From: Hymenobacter gelipurpurascens
Lineage (GTDB): Bacteria; Bacteroidota; Bacteroidia; Cytophagales; Hymenobacteraceae
DNA: 64,000 bases
Assembly (NCBI RefSeq): GCF_900187375.1
Contig: NZ_FYEW01000002.1
Span: forward strand, 1,054,001 to 1,118,000
Direction: 5' to 3'
Below, one piece after another: positions 51,762 to 61,354 of this stretch (within the stretch, counting starts at the first letter, position 1; the number at the start of each line of letters is the position of its first letter). Under the pieces are notes generated by a model, which saw nothing but the letters and a program-made list of their open reading frames with translations, was not told the origin of the DNA and made no database searches. A program made the translations under genes and the position numbers.

Positions 51762-52310
51762 ATGTCTGCTGCTTCCGCTTATTTATCCTCGCCGCTAGGC
51801 CTACTGGAAATCAGGGGTACTGATGCCGGTTTGCAAGCCGTCCGCTTTCTGGACAACGCCCCTGCCGGATTGTACGAAACGCAGAAATCGGCCGTACCGG
51901 CCTGCCTGGTGGAGCCCTATCAGCAGCTACAGGCCTACTTCGGGCGCGAGCTGCGCGAGTTCGACCTGACGTATGCCGTGGAGCAGGGCACCGATTTTCA
52001 GCAGCGGGTATGGGGTATCCTGCCCCGCATAGGATTCGGGCACACTGCCTCCTACCTCGATCTGGCCAGGCTGCTGCAAAACCCCGGTGCCGTACGGGCC
52101 GTGGGCGCAGCCAATGGCCAGAACCCACTAGCCATTGTGTGGCCCTGTCATCGAATTATCGGGGCCAATGGGCAGCTTACAGGCTACGCAGGTGGCCTAG
52201 CGCGCAAAAAGTGGCTGCTGGATTTTGAGCGTCCGGCGGCACAAGGCGAGCTGTTTGCCTTTGCCTCCCAACCACATAGTGGCCTAGCGCAACCACTTAA
52301 CTCTTTTTAG
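51762..52310 (+). CDS. ogt: Methylated-DNA--protein-cysteine methyltransferase
   Basis: A protein of 182 residues from ATG 51762. Suicide repair protein that moves the methyl from O6-methylguanine to its own Cys in IVWPCHRII (about 129-137). Also GTDFQQRVWGIL (about 84-95), the Asn of the helix-turn-helix (VGAANGQNP), and GYAGGLARKKWLL. The N-terminal 60 residues form the usual RNase H-like fold. Upstream in-frame codons are not conserved. It stands alone, with no ada or alkB near. Confidence 0.94.
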   Translation: MSAASAYLSSPLGLLEIRGTDAGLQAVRFLDNAPAGLYETQKSAVPACLVEPYQQLQAYFGRELREFDLTYAVEQGTDFQQRVWGILPRIGFGHTASYLDLARLLQNPGAVRAVGAANGQNPLAIVWPCHRIIGANGQLTGYAGGLARKKWLLDFERPAAQGELFAFASQPHSGLAQPLNSF

Positions 52311-52311
52311 T

Positions 52312-53217
52312 TCAGCGCACAACTGCTCTGGCCCCGGAGGTGGCTCCCACAAAGGGGAGCAGATCCTGATAAATCACGTTGTGCTGCCAGTAGAGCTGTA
52401 GCACCATGGGCGCGTGCTTTTTACCGGGCAGCACTTTCAGGACGGGTTGCTGCCCCAAGCTTACCAGCTTCTGCCGGAATTTCTCGCTGCTGCTACTGAT
52501 GGAGGGGTAGGTTTCGCCGCCCACAAACAACAGGAAAGGAGGCGTGCTGGCCGTAACATGGTACATGGCCGATACCTGCCGCCACACGGCAGGCTCTTTC
52601 CCGAAGGGCACCAAGTATTGCGCGTCGCCGGGGTACTGCATCTTCTGCAGATAGTCGTACATATCGAGGCCAGCCGGATCATCGAGAATGACGCCCCGCA
52701 CGGGGTTTTGCGCCAGGCCCCGGCGCGCCAGCACCTGATTATCGGAGGCGAGCAGAGCCGCTAGGCCACCTCCGGCCGAGTGTCCCATCAGAAACAGCCG
52801 CTGCGGGTCGCCGCCATATTCCCGAATGTGCTCCACCGTCCAGGCCACGGCCCGGGCACAGTCATCGGCCATGGCGGGCACCTCAACAGCGGGTGCCAGC
52901 CGGTAGTTTATCACTACCGCTACTACACCCTGCTTAGCTAGCCGGCGCCCTACAAACGAGTAAAAATCCTTGTTGCCGCTGTCCCAGCTGCCGCCATGAA
53001 TGAACACTACCACTGGGCGCAACTCCGCAGATTTTCCCTTGGGCGCATACACATCGAGGCGGTGGCGTTCCGTATCAAACGTTGGGTCAGAGGCGGGCAC
53101 GTAGGCCACATCCTGGGTCCGGTGGCTGGGCCGGGCCACGGCGTATTCGTTGGCCACTACCAAAAGGAAAAGCAGGGCAAGGCCGCCCGGGAAAATCTGA
53201 AAAAAGAAAGTGCGCAT
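52312..53217 (-). CDS. Exported alpha/beta hydrolase (carboxylesterase, BD-FAE type)
   Basis: A protein of 301 residues from ATG 53215-53217 with an N-terminal membrane anchor or signal (about 8-28). Alpha/beta hydrolase with oxyanion HGGSWDSGN (about 74), NYRLAPAVEVPAMADDCARAVAW and nucleophile GHSAGGGLAALLA (Ser about 155). The acid is likely in the DxxxP segment (about 240) and the base is His in GKKHAPMV (about 274). Layout matches BD-FAE/esterase-lipase enzymes. Substrate unknown; exported, so probably degrades external esters. Confidence 0.9.
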   Translation of the reverse strand: MRTFFFQIFPGGLALLFLLVVANEYAVARPSHRTQDVAYVPASDPTFDTERHRLDVYAPKGKSAELRPVVVFIHGGSWDSGNKDFYSFVGRRLAKQGVVAVVINYRLAPAVEVPAMADDCARAVAWTVEHIREYGGDPQRLFLMGHSAGGGLAALLASDNQVLARRGLAQNPVRGVILDDPAGLDMYDYLQKMQYPGDAQYLVPFGKEPAVWRQVSAMYHVTASTPPFLLFVGGETYPSISSSSEKFRQKLVSLGQQPVLKVLPGKKHAPMVLQLYWQHNVIYQDLLPFVGATSGARAVVR

Positions 53218-53408
53218 GCAATAGGAAGAAATGGGAAAGCCCGCCGTTGAAAAACAGCTTAGCCCAGGGCCTGTATCGGGCCTATATACTGAAGGGGCAG
53301 CCCGCCGGATTGCCGGCTCCGCTAGCCCCAACGGCCGCCCTAGGCCAGGGTTGCGGCCGGCCGCTTATCTTTGGTACCTAGCCGCACTTTCTTCGGCTTT
53401 TTCATTCT

Positions 53409-54143
53409 ATGACACCGATAAAATCTACGCTGCTTCTGGCGGCAGCACTGCTTGTTTGGGGTATCACGCCGGCCCACGCCCAGCGCAAAACCAAAGTCAA
53501 GACCAAAGGGGAAGCTTCTGCGGCCATCAGCCCCGCCAACCGGTTGCTGCCGTTGTTTGGGGGCCTTACCCCTGCCCAGGCCGAGCAGCTGGTGGGAAAA
53601 GCTTTCCTGGCTGACATTGAGCGCAGCTTCGCCTCGCGCGCCGAGGCGAGCCGCTTCTTCTCCACGAAAGGCTACGAGTACCTCACCGAAAACCAGGCGG
53701 ATACCGCACAGTATCGGTTCAACCTGGCCTGGCTCCTGGACCAAAAAAACCCGGAGGCCTACCGTGGCCTAGGCATCATTGCCAGCCAGAAAGCTACGCC
53801 GGAAGCCTCCATCGGTTTGCTGACCCAGGGCCTGGCCGTCGACCCCAAGAATGCTAACCTCCTCTCCGACCTCGGTGCCAGCTACTTGATCGTGTACCAG
53901 CAGTCGAAAAAGAAAAAAGACTTGACCACGGCCTCTACTTACCTGGAGCAGGCTGCCGCGCTGGATGCCACCAACGCCGACACCTGGCAGCAGATGGCCC
54001 GCGTCTATTTCTATCAGGAAAAGTACCCTCAGGCCTGGGAAGCTATTCATAAGGGCCAGCAGATCAACATCGGGAGCCTGGATTTTCAACTGATTACGGA
54101 GCTACAAGCCAAGCTGCCAGACCCTTCCGGCCAGTTCAAATAA
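53409..54143 (+). CDS. Secreted TPR-repeat protein
   Basis: A protein of 244 residues with a signal peptide (1-24, AHA-QRK), then a basic segment (KTKVKTKGE). A first part (about 40-85) is unknown; from about 85 to 235 helical TPR-like pairs appear: AQYRFNLAWLLDQKNPEAYRGLGIIA, SIGLLTQGLAVDPKNANLLSDLGASYLI, STYLEQAAALDATNADTWQQMARVYFYQ and AWEAIHKGQQINIG. Probably a periplasmic adaptor. It precedes an outer-membrane protein gene by 76 bases. Confidence 0.82.
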   Translation: MTPIKSTLLLAAALLVWGITPAHAQRKTKVKTKGEASAAISPANRLLPLFGGLTPAQAEQLVGKAFLADIERSFASRAEASRFFSTKGYEYLTENQADTAQYRFNLAWLLDQKNPEAYRGLGIIASQKATPEASIGLLTQGLAVDPKNANLLSDLGASYLIVYQQSKKKKDLTTASTYLEQAAALDATNADTWQQMARVYFYQEKYPQAWEAIHKGQQINIGSLDFQLITELQAKLPDPSGQFK

Positions 54144-54219
54144 AGCCTGGGGCGGCACGTTAGACAACAGCCGACGCCTTAGTGGCGTATGCCGTAGCCT
54201 CTCACCTAACGTTGTTCTC

Positions 54220-54975
54220 GTGAAACTCCGCCCTCTGCTTCCTGCCCTATTGTTGCTTTCCGTTGCCGCCACTGAGCAGGCTACCGCTCAGGACTACGGC
54301 CCGGAGCGCCGCCGCCGACATTATGCCAGCAACGCCCGCCCCTACTACCGGGGTCCGGTTCGGTTTACGCTGGGCGGCGGTGTAGGCCTCTATAATGGCG
54401 ACCTGACCAGCAGCCTCTCCGACCAATTTCCGGGAGGCAGCGTGAGCCTAGGCCTATTATATAAGGTGCGTCCGCACTGGTTGGTAGGTGGCGAGGCCAC
54501 ATATTTTGCCCTAGGGGCCAAAGATTATCTGCCGGAGCGCAATCTGGCGTTCCGGGGCCGCAATGGCTCGGGCGTGGCGTTCCTGCGCTGGGAGCCTTTC
54601 ACGGATGAAGCTGCTTTTGCCGATCCGCGCAGCCCCGCTTCCTTAATCAAGCCCTACCTGAAGGCAGGAGTCGGCTTTCTGGTGTATAGCCCACGGGCCT
54701 ACAATGGCACCATGCGCGCCGATGATAACACGTCCTTCTTAGCCACGGAGCGCGAAAACATCTATCCGGGTGTTGCCGGGGTAGCTCCGGTAGGCGTGGG
54801 CGTTACGCTGCGGCTGTTGCCTAAGCTCAATGCTTCTATTGAAGGCAGCTACTACTTCACCACTACCGATCAGCTGGACGACATCAGTACGGTAAGTGGG
54901 CGCTCCAGCTCTGCCAACAACGATGGCTACGGCCTAGTGGAGTTGAAGCTGGAATACGCGCCTTGGCGCCGCTAG
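54220..54975 (+). CDS. Outer-membrane beta-barrel protein
   Basis: A protein of 251 residues, GTG start at 54220, signal peptide to about residue 23 (ATAQD). Mature part: a short Arg-rich lead, then an eight-stranded-barrel pattern of DUF6089/OmpA-like type (RFTLGGGVGLYNGDLTS, LGLLYKVRPHWLVGGEATYF, YLKAGVGFLVYSPRAY, GVGVTLRLLPKLNASIEGSYYF and the final VELKLEYAPW). No OmpA peptidoglycan-binding domain. The stop TAG is in TAGGCCACT. Two terminators follow. Confidence 0.82.
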   Translation: MKLRPLLPALLLLSVAATEQATAQDYGPERRRRHYASNARPYYRGPVRFTLGGGVGLYNGDLTSSLSDQFPGGSVSLGLLYKVRPHWLVGGEATYFALGAKDYLPERNLAFRGRNGSGVAFLRWEPFTDEAAFADPRSPASLIKPYLKAGVGFLVYSPRAYNGTMRADDNTSFLATERENIYPGVAGVAPVGVGVTLRLLPKLNASIEGSYYFTTTDQLDDISTVSGRSSSANNDGYGLVELKLEYAPWRR

Positions 54976-54997
54976 GCCACTTCTCATAGGCGTAATC

Positions 54998-55034
54998 ACA
55001 AAAAAGACTGGCCTAGAAGGTCAGTCTTTTTTGT
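54998..55034. terminator. Terminator hairpin
   Basis: ACAAAAAAGACTG pairs with CAGTCTTTTTTGT; the loop contains GGCCTAG. Confidence 0.88.
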
Positions 55035-55050
55035 TTGGCTTCATCTAAAC

Positions 55051-55082
55051 AAAGAAGGCCCGCCAATCGGCAGGCCTTCTTT
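55051..55082. terminator. Second terminator hairpin
   Basis: AAAGAAGGCC-C-GCC pairs with GGC-A-GGCCTTCTTT; it serves mostly the minus-strand protease gene. Confidence 0.8.
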
Positions 55083-55109
55083 TCACTTGTCAGCTTAACG
55101 CGGGGAAGC

Positions 55110-57584
55110 TTATTGCTTCACGAAACGCTCGTGGAACGACTTCTGACCGTCGCTCACCGTCAGCAGGTAGATGCCTTTGGCGAGGGTAGCCACGTGCAGC
55201 TGGCCGTTCTCGAAGCGGGCACCGACTACTTTAGCACCGCGTAGGTCCGTCACAGTGGCCGTTTTGGCCTCTGCGCCGCCGGGCAGCGAAATGTTCAGTA
55301 CATCGGAAGCAGGGTTCGGGTAGAGCTCCAGCTTCTTGCTTACTTCGTTGGTCAGGGTCATGCCACCAGCCAGTGCCGGGGCTTCTGGAGCCAAAGTACC
55401 ACCCGAGATATTGATGGTGTAGTCTTCAGTTTCGCCGTAGCTGTAGCTGTTGCAGCTCGTGGTAGCCGAGGCGTCGCTCATGATAACACGCATACGGGTA
55501 GCACCGCTCTTGGCCGTAGCCGGAACCGTGAAGGTGCTGCTCAGGGTACCCGTGCTAGACGAAGAACCCGATACTACCGTTTCGCCAGCATCCGTGAATA
55601 CGCCGTTCTGGTTGTAGTCGATGTATATCTTCCAATACTCGGTGTAGGCCGTAGAGGCATAACCAGCCGAGAAGTTGATGGTCTGGGAAGAGCCAGCGGC
55701 TACCGAGGTAGAAGTAGCCGTGCCGTTGTAGTAGCCACCATCAGCACCCGAGGTGCGGGCAATGGTACCCAGCTTTACGTAGTCGATCCACTCGTAGGCC
55801 ACGCTCGTGCCTTTCGAAGTGCAGTAAGTAGTGGTGGGCGGAGGCGTGGTGCCACCGGCAGCGGCGCCTACACCTACTGCGTACCAAGCATTCGTAACAG
55901 CCGTTACCTGGGACGAGCCAGCGCCGTACAGGTCCGTAGCGGCCGAGATAGAGCCCGTGCGGGCGTTAGCGTAGGTAGAGGAAGCCGTCAGATACACGCT
56001 TTCGGTGCGGTAGGCAATTTTAGCGGCGGCATCAATGCCGATGCCTGCTACCGAGTAAGCGCTGCCGATGTCGTTGGTGCCGCTGCCGCCCTGAGCGAGC
56101 AGGTAGAACCAGTAGTTTAGTACGCCCGAGTTGGTGTGTACTCCACCGTAGTCGTTAGCCGAAGTAGGCGACGTGGTGGTAGCCTTCCAGTACGTGCCTT
56201 TGTAGGTATCGGGCTGGCCGTAGGTGTTGGGGCTGCTCATGGAGCGCAGGGCGCCACCGGTCTTCTTAATTTCTTCGCCAATCAGCCAGGTAGACTTGCC
56301 GGCCAGGCCGTACACACCCGCGGTGTAGGCCTCTACGCAAGCACCCCAGATATCGGAGAAGCCTTCGTTCATGGCACCCGACTCGTTCTGGTAGGTCAGG
56401 TTAGCCGTTTTTTCGCACACGGCATGGCCGATTTCGTGGCCGCATACGTCTAGCGCCGCCAGTGGCTTGAAGGTGCTGGCACCGTCGCCGTAGGTCATTA
56501 CGGAGCCGTTCCAGTAAGCATTTTCGTAGCCTACTCCGTCTCCGGGGGTGTCATCGAAGTGTACGTAGCTCTTGATTTTAGCACCGGCGTTGTCGTAGGA
56601 ATTACGCGTGTGCTTGGCTTGCCAGTAATCATAGGTAGCCTGGGCTCCGAAGTGGGCGTCGCCGGCTACGTTATCGAAGTTGGCGTTGTTGTACTCGGTG
56701 GCCGTCCAGTTGTTGTCAGCGTCGATGAAGTCGGTGGCGGCGGTGTAGCTGCTGCCCTTCTTGCAGTTGTAGGTTTCAATGCCCAGGCCGCGGGTAGTTT
56801 CGCGCAGGTAATAGCCGCCGGTGGTGGTGCCATTAGCCAACGAGCGGGTGCCACTGTAAGCCGTAGCAAACGTAGCCGTAGCAGCGGCGTGCTTGATGAT
56901 GTTGTCCTGCATCACCACTTCGCCGGTGTGCGCATCTACATAAATGTAGGCGCGGCTAACGGGCTGCTGAGCGTAGATGTTGAACTTCCAGGCCAGAGTA
57001 GGCTGGCCAGCCAGCTCCGCATTGGTCGTGAGCTGGTTACGCACAATCACCAGCTCGCCTTGTGGGGCATAGGTGGCATTGTCATTGGTTTCCATTGCAC
57101 GCAGGCCGGCCTCTTCGCGCGGGTCCTGCCACATGTACTTCTTGGCACCCACGAAAGACAACGCTTTACCAAGAGCAGACTGAGAATTCAGGGAAGGCGT
57201 AGTGTTCAGGCCTTCAATGCGCTCAAACTGGCCGCTGATGCTGGCTACTTTATCCTGGCGGGCATGCACGGTGTACGAGGCATGCTCTACCTTCACGCCT
57301 TTGTAGTACTGATTGTACTTCTCGTGTACGAAGCCCAGTTGATCGGTCTCCGTTTTCGTGCGAAGCATCTGGTCATCAGCACGAAGCTGCAGCTGCTCTT
57401 TCAACGCCTGGTCGGCCTGGCTCAGGCTGTAGGCTTTGGTTTGGGCATTGAATTCTACTAAGTAAGGAGTTCCGTTCTCGTTGAGCGTTTTGCCCGCTGC
57501 ACGAGACAAATCCTGGGCGTAGGCGCTGGAAACCGCCAAGCCGCCGAGTAACATTAATGCTACCGCTGGGTACTTTTTCTTCAT
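55110..57584 (-). CDS. Thermolysin-type (M4) metalloprotease with T9SS sorting domain
   Basis: A protein of 824 residues from ATG 57582-57584. Signal peptide (1-24), propeptide with FTP/PepSY (about 30-230), M4 catalytic domain (about 235-590) with zinc site HEIGH (383-387) and Glu407 in NEGFSD, plus the later active-site His in GGVHTNSG. A GEVED domain (about 610-745: WKIYIDYNQNGVFTDAGE, GETEDYTI) and a T9SS type A sorting domain (about 750-824: LELYPNPASDVLNISL, GIYLLTV) follow. Extracellular protease released through the type IX secretion system; probably makes peptides for uptake. The zinc motif and domain order leave little doubt. Confidence 0.95.
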   Translation of the reverse strand: MKKKYPAVALMLLGGLAVSSAYAQDLSRAAGKTLNENGTPYLVEFNAQTKAYSLSQADQALKEQLQLRADDQMLRTKTETDQLGFVHEKYNQYYKGVKVEHASYTVHARQDKVASISGQFERIEGLNTTPSLNSQSALGKALSFVGAKKYMWQDPREEAGLRAMETNDNATYAPQGELVIVRNQLTTNAELAGQPTLAWKFNIYAQQPVSRAYIYVDAHTGEVVMQDNIIKHAAATATFATAYSGTRSLANGTTTGGYYLRETTRGLGIETYNCKKGSSYTAATDFIDADNNWTATEYNNANFDNVAGDAHFGAQATYDYWQAKHTRNSYDNAGAKIKSYVHFDDTPGDGVGYENAYWNGSVMTYGDGASTFKPLAALDVCGHEIGHAVCEKTANLTYQNESGAMNEGFSDIWGACVEAYTAGVYGLAGKSTWLIGEEIKKTGGALRSMSSPNTYGQPDTYKGTYWKATTTSPTSANDYGGVHTNSGVLNYWFYLLAQGGSGTNDIGSAYSVAGIGIDAAAKIAYRTESVYLTASSTYANARTGSISAATDLYGAGSSQVTAVTNAWYAVGVGAAAGGTTPPPTTTYCTSKGTSVAYEWIDYVKLGTIARTSGADGGYYNGTATSTSVAAGSSQTINFSAGYASTAYTEYWKIYIDYNQNGVFTDAGETVVSGSSSSTGTLSSTFTVPATAKSGATRMRVIMSDASATTSCNSYSYGETEDYTINISGGTLAPEAPALAGGMTLTNEVSKKLELYPNPASDVLNISLPGGAEAKTATVTDLRGAKVVGARFENGQLHVATLAKGIYLLTVSDGQKSFHERFVKQ

Positions 57585-57890
57585 AAAAGAAAGGTTGGTT
57601 GTGGAAAAGGAGGAGGACAAGCACTTGAATTCTCTCTAGTTGACTAAAAAGAGCAACAAGAGGGAACCAAATTAAATATTTTTTAATGCCTTATCGATAT
57701 TTATAAAAAAAAGTTGCCTAACCGCCACTATTACTACAGAATCTTCAATGATGAGCTCCATTCTATCAAGAAATGGCAAAACACTGTCTTCTTATCATTT
57801 AAGACCTTTATTTGCCTGAGCTGTTACTAGCACCAAACGGGTTTTGCATAATCAAACTGGTTTATTTTAGAATATTTTAAGGAAAATAAA
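57585..57890. other. AT-rich divergent intergenic region
   Basis: About 306 bases between the divergent M4 protease and SDR genes, clearly more AT-rich than its surroundings (runs such as TTAAATATTTTTTAATG and TATAAAAAAAAG). It must hold promoters for both genes, but no clean TAnnTTTG was placed. No gene or RNA structure seen. The composition could also mark a regulator-binding zone. Confidence 0.45.
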
Positions 57891-58679
57891 ATGTCTTTTT
57901 CTGCTGAAAAATTTTCAAGCCGCTGGTCTTTGCACGGTCAAGTAGCCTTGGTTACCGGAGCATCTAAAGGAATTGGGGCCGCGGTGGCAACTGAACTGCT
58001 GGCGCTGGGGGCCACTGTGCTGGCCGTAGCCCGGCAGGCGCCTGCCTTAGAGGTGCAGGTAGCCGACTGGAAAGCCCAAGGCTTCGATGCCTACGGTTTC
58101 ACGGCCGATGTGAGCCAGGCAGCCGAACGGCAGGCGCTGCTGGCAGACGTGACCAGCCGCTGGCCGCACCTGCATATTCTGGTGAACAATGTGGGTACCA
58201 ACATCCGCAAGCCCACCACCGACTATACCTCCGAGGAATACCGCCACCTGCTGGCCACCAACCTCGATTCGGCGTGGGAACTGAGCCGAGCCGCGCAGCC
58301 CCTGCTGCAAGCCGCCGGCCACAGCAGTATCGTGAATATCTCGTCGGTGGCAGGCCTAGTGCACGTTCGGACGGGTTCTATTTATGGCATGACCAAAGCG
58401 GCGCTGGTGCAGCTCACGCGCAATCTGGCCGCGGAGTGGGCGTCGTCGGGCATTCGGGTAAACTGCGTGGCGCCCTGGTACATCAAAACGCCCTTGGCTA
58501 ACACAGTGCTCCAGAATGAAAGCTACTTGCAGCAGGTAGTTGACCGCACACCAATGGGCCGGGTAGGCGAACCGGAGGAAGTGGCCGCCGCCGTGGCTTT
58601 CCTGTGCTTGCCGGCAGCCTCCTACATCACGGGCCAGACCTTGAGCGTGGATGGGGGCTTCTCGGTGAATGGGTTCTGA
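57891..58679 (+). CDS. SDR family oxidoreductase (tropinone reductase-like)
   Basis: A protein of 262 residues. Classical SDR with GASKGIG (residues 23-29), NNVGTN (about 98), catalytic Ser in NISSVAG (about 148) and Tyr-Lys in YGMTK (about 164-168), ending [18 protein letters not shown]. The Gly-rich and NAD(P) motifs fit NADPH (Arg47 after the second strand). Close to plant-type tropinone reductases and similar uncharacterised bacterial reductases; the substrate is unknown. An AT-rich upstream region and a long inverted repeat downstream isolate it. Confidence 0.93.
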   Translation: MSFSAEKFSSRWSLHGQVALVTGASKGIGAAVATELLALGATVLAVARQAPALEVQVADWKAQGFDAYGFTADVSQAAERQALLADVTSRWPHLHILVNNVGTNIRKPTTDYTSEEYRHLLATNLDSAWELSRAAQPLLQAAGHSSIVNISSVAGLVHVRTGSIYGMTKAALVQLTRNLAAEWASSGIRVNCVAPWYIKTPLANTVLQNESYLQQVVDRTPMGRVGEPEEVAAAVAFLCLPAASYITGQTLSVDGGFSVNGF

Positions 58680-58703
58680 GAGGAGAAATAGTGAGTTGGC
58701 GGA

Positions 58704-58903
58704 GTGGCCTAGGCCTGCCCTGTCATTGCGAGAAGGCACGACGAAGCAATCCTTCCTTGCTATCGTGCCAAGCCCTGAATAAGTAAAAGCCCTTACATCC
58801 TCCATGGAAGTAAGGGCTTTTGAATAAGGCAATGGGTCGTGCATGGTCAAAGAAGGATTGCTTCGTCGTGCCTCCTCGCAATGACAGGGCAGGCCTAGGC
58901 CAC
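58704..58903. repeat. Long inverted repeat (about 51-bp arms) enclosing a terminator
   Basis: The arm at 58704-58754 (GTGGCCTAGGCCTGCCCTGT then CATTGCGAG...) is matched by 58852-58903 with one small mismatch (AGAA against TCCT). Each arm ends in a complete GGCCTAGGCC. The class is the widespread TGTCATTGCGAG type. Inside it lies a separate terminator hairpin (58785-58821). It sits between the converging SDR and ATP-grasp genes. Confidence 0.9.
58785..58821. terminator. Terminator hairpin inside the inverted repeat
   Basis: AAAAGCCCTTAC pairs with GTAAGGGCTTTT around a 13-base loop. Confidence 0.85.
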
Positions 58904-58958
58904 TTGCGCCGTCTAGGCCAGTCTCACATCCGGCTCACCAGTTCACCACTTCCCCATT

Positions 58959-59825
58959 TCACCGCTTCAGGCCTGCCTCATAGCGGGCCAATGAGCCTTC
59001 CGAGGAAGCCAAGTACAGGAACGGCTCAATCAGCTCCAGCTCCATCAGGAGCAACGTGCCATTTGCGTCCACGCCGTCTACGCGGGCGTAGAGGCAGTCG
59101 GCGGCGAACTGCTCCACAATGGCATCGGCGGCTTGGCGCAGGTGGGCGGGGGCCTCGCGGGGCTCAATGCCGCCGCCCAGGTAATGCTGCACCCGGAAGT
59201 CGCCGGATTTGGGGGTTTTCAGCACGCAGTGGCTGAACTTGCCGCCCAGGTAAATCAACGACCACTCCCCTTCCTCCTGAATCTGGGGCTGGAAAGGCTG
59301 CACCAGAAAATCTTCGTGCTGAAGCAGTTCGGCTAGTTGGGGCTGCCGAATAGCCGATTCCTGTTGGGTGAGCGTGAAGGTATTTTTGGCGCCGCCACTT
59401 ACGGCGGGCTTCACTACGAGCTGCGTGCTGCCCAGCTTCTCAAACAGCTCCTCAATTACTACCTCGCTGCCTTTATCGAGCCAATGGGTAGGCACAATAG
59501 CTACGCCGGCCCGCTCCATTTCCAGCAGGTACTTTTTGTTGGCATTCCAGCGGATGGTTTTTACCGGGTTGAGCATCCGCACGCCCAGTTTTTCCATGCG
59601 CTCTAGCCACTGGTAGAACTCTTCTATGCGGTCGAAATAATCCCAGGGCGACTTCACCACCACCACATCATAGCGCAGCCAATCCACAGCGGGGTTGGTC
59701 CAGACGCGGGGTTCTACGGAATGGCCCTGCTCGCGCAGATAACGGGTAAGCAGGCTGTCCTCGTCCTCCACGTTGGGGGCGGCATATTGGGCGAGGCTTT
59801 CGCAGGTAACTAAGGCAATGTTCAT
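58959..59825 (-). CDS. ATP-grasp domain protein (RimK/glutathione-synthetase-like)
   Basis: A protein of 288 residues. N-terminal Rossmann-like part (NIALVTCESLAQYAAPNVEDEDSLL), central ATP-grasp B domain with the Lys in VKPAVSGGAKNTF (about 140), and the C-terminal metal site in DCLYARVDGVDANGTLLLMELELIEP (about 244-269; Asp and two Glu with a following Leu). Close in plan to cycloserine synthetase DcsG and YheC/RimK proteins. Ligates an amino or carboxyl group with ATP; the substrate is unknown. No biosynthetic cluster surrounds it. Confidence 0.85.
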   Translation of the reverse strand: MNIALVTCESLAQYAAPNVEDEDSLLTRYLREQGHSVEPRVWTNPAVDWLRYDVVVVKSPWDYFDRIEEFYQWLERMEKLGVRMLNPVKTIRWNANKKYLLEMERAGVAIVPTHWLDKGSEVVIEELFEKLGSTQLVVKPAVSGGAKNTFTLTQQESAIRQPQLAELLQHEDFLVQPFQPQIQEEGEWSLIYLGGKFSHCVLKTPKSGDFRVQHYLGGGIEPREAPAHLRQAADAIVEQFAADCLYARVDGVDANGTLLLMELELIEPFLYLASSEGSLARYEAGLKR

Positions 59826-59957
59826 TATGGGTGGAAAAGGATGCGAAGAACGAGCCGTACGCAGGCGCTAGGCCTATGCACTGGCGGGGTAGTGGCCTAG
59901 CAGACGTATCCTGGGCGACAGGGTTGCCTAGGCCAGTCTGGCAGGTGTATGGAGGCG

Positions 59958-61271
59958 CTATTTCTTACCGGCACCGAGGTAATCGGCGGCGAGCGTAGCC
60001 AGGGTTTTCACGCCCAGCGTGAGGCCGCTTTCATCAATGAAAAAGCCGGCCGTGTGGTGCGGAGCCGTTTCTGCGGGACTCTTGCCCTTGGGCATGCCAC
60101 CTACAAATACGAACAGGCCGGGTATTTTTTCCTGGTAAAAAGCAAAGTCCTCGGCCCCGGTTACGGCCTTCTGCACCACTACTTTATCGGGGCCGGCGGT
60201 GCGGCGCAGCGTGGGCGCCATTTGCTCCGTGAGGCGCAGGTCGTTGAACGTTACGGGCGCGTAGTTCGTGATATCAACCTCGGCCGTAGCGCCCGCGCTT
60301 TCGGCAATGTTGGTGGCCGTACGGCGCACCGCCGCCCATATTTTCTGCTGCATTTCCTTGTTCAGGCAGCGAATGGTGCCCGTCAGCTCCACCTGCTCCG
60401 GAATGATGTTGTTGCGCACGCCGCCGTGCACCATGCCCACCGTGAGTACGGCGGCATCCTCGGTCAGCTCAGCCTGGCGGCTCACGATGGTTTGCAGACC
60501 CATGATAATCTGGGCAGCCGTCACTACGGGGTCCACAGCCAGCCAGGGGTAGGCACCGTGTGCCGACTTGCCTTTCACCTTGATGCTGAACACATCGGAA
60601 GAGGCCATTTCGCCGCCAGGGCGGTACTTGAGCGTGCCTACTTCCGTCTGGGCATTGATATGGACGCCGAAGATGGCATCTACCTTGGGGTTATCGAGCA
60701 CCCCCTGTTTCACCATCAGACGGGCGCCGCCTTCCTCGCCCGGCAACGAACCTTCCTCGGCGGGCTGGAAAATGAATTTGACCGTACCGGGCAGGTCTTT
60801 TTTCACCTGCGAAAGGACCTCAGCGGCCCCGAGCAACATGGCTACGTGGGTATCGTGGCCGCAGGCATGCATCACGCCTACCTCCTGGCCGTTGTAGCTG
60901 GTGCGGGCTTTGGAGGCGAAAGGAATATTGACGCTTTCGGTTACGGGCAGGGCGTCCATGTCGGCGCGTAGGGCTACTACCGGGCCAGGCTTGCCGCCGC
61001 GCAGAATGGCCACTACACCGGTTTTCGCCACGCCCGTTTGCACCTCCAGGCCTAGCTTTTTGAGCTGAGCAGCCACAATGCCGGCCGTGCGGGTTTCCAT
61101 GTTCCCCAGCTCGGGGTGCTCATGAATATCGCGGCGCCAGGCAACTACCTGGGCTTCCTGCTGGGCAGCGAGCTTAGCAATCCGGTCGTTGAGGGTGGTA
61201 TTTTGAGCGGCGGCAGGGGCGGCCAGACCCGCTGCCAATAGGCCTGTTAGGGCGTAATGAGTTACTCTCAT
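59958..61271 (-). CDS. Exported M20 amidohydrolase, copy 1
   Basis: A protein of 437 residues from ATG 61269-61271 with a signal peptide (ends APAAAQ). M20D-type metal-dependent amidohydrolase. Zinc ligands visible: RADMDALP (Asp), MHACGHDTHVAML (Cys, His), FQPAEEG (Glu), GVHINAQTEVG (His) and PHHTAGF (His). The dimerisation domain covers about 205-325. Family members cleave N-acyl amino acids, hippurate or indoleacetyl amino acids. The tandem gene next to it is a close paralogue. Exported, so likely acts on extracellular or periplasmic amides. The stop is a TAG. Confidence 0.93.
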   Translation of the reverse strand: MRVTHYALTGLLAAGLAAPAAAQNTTLNDRIAKLAAQQEAQVVAWRRDIHEHPELGNMETRTAGIVAAQLKKLGLEVQTGVAKTGVVAILRGGKPGPVVALRADMDALPVTESVNIPFASKARTSYNGQEVGVMHACGHDTHVAMLLGAAEVLSQVKKDLPGTVKFIFQPAEEGSLPGEEGGARLMVKQGVLDNPKVDAIFGVHINAQTEVGTLKYRPGGEMASSDVFSIKVKGKSAHGAYPWLAVDPVVTAAQIIMGLQTIVSRQAELTEDAAVLTVGMVHGGVRNNIIPEQVELTGTIRCLNKEMQQKIWAAVRRTATNIAESAGATAEVDITNYAPVTFNDLRLTEQMAPTLRRTAGPDKVVVQKAVTGAEDFAFYQEKIPGLFVFVGGMPKGKSPAETAPHHTAGFFIDESGLTLGVKTLATLAADYLGAGKK

Positions 61272-61354
61272 GAGCAAATGAAGTACTTAATAGAAGACAA
61301 AACAGAAAGAAATTCTCCAGGGAGAAGCGAAGGGCGCAACGACTGGCCTAGGGC

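Noticed and set aside
59949..60971. Open frame of 340 codons opposite the first M20 gene
   Set aside because: Antisense shadow of a well-supported enzyme gene.
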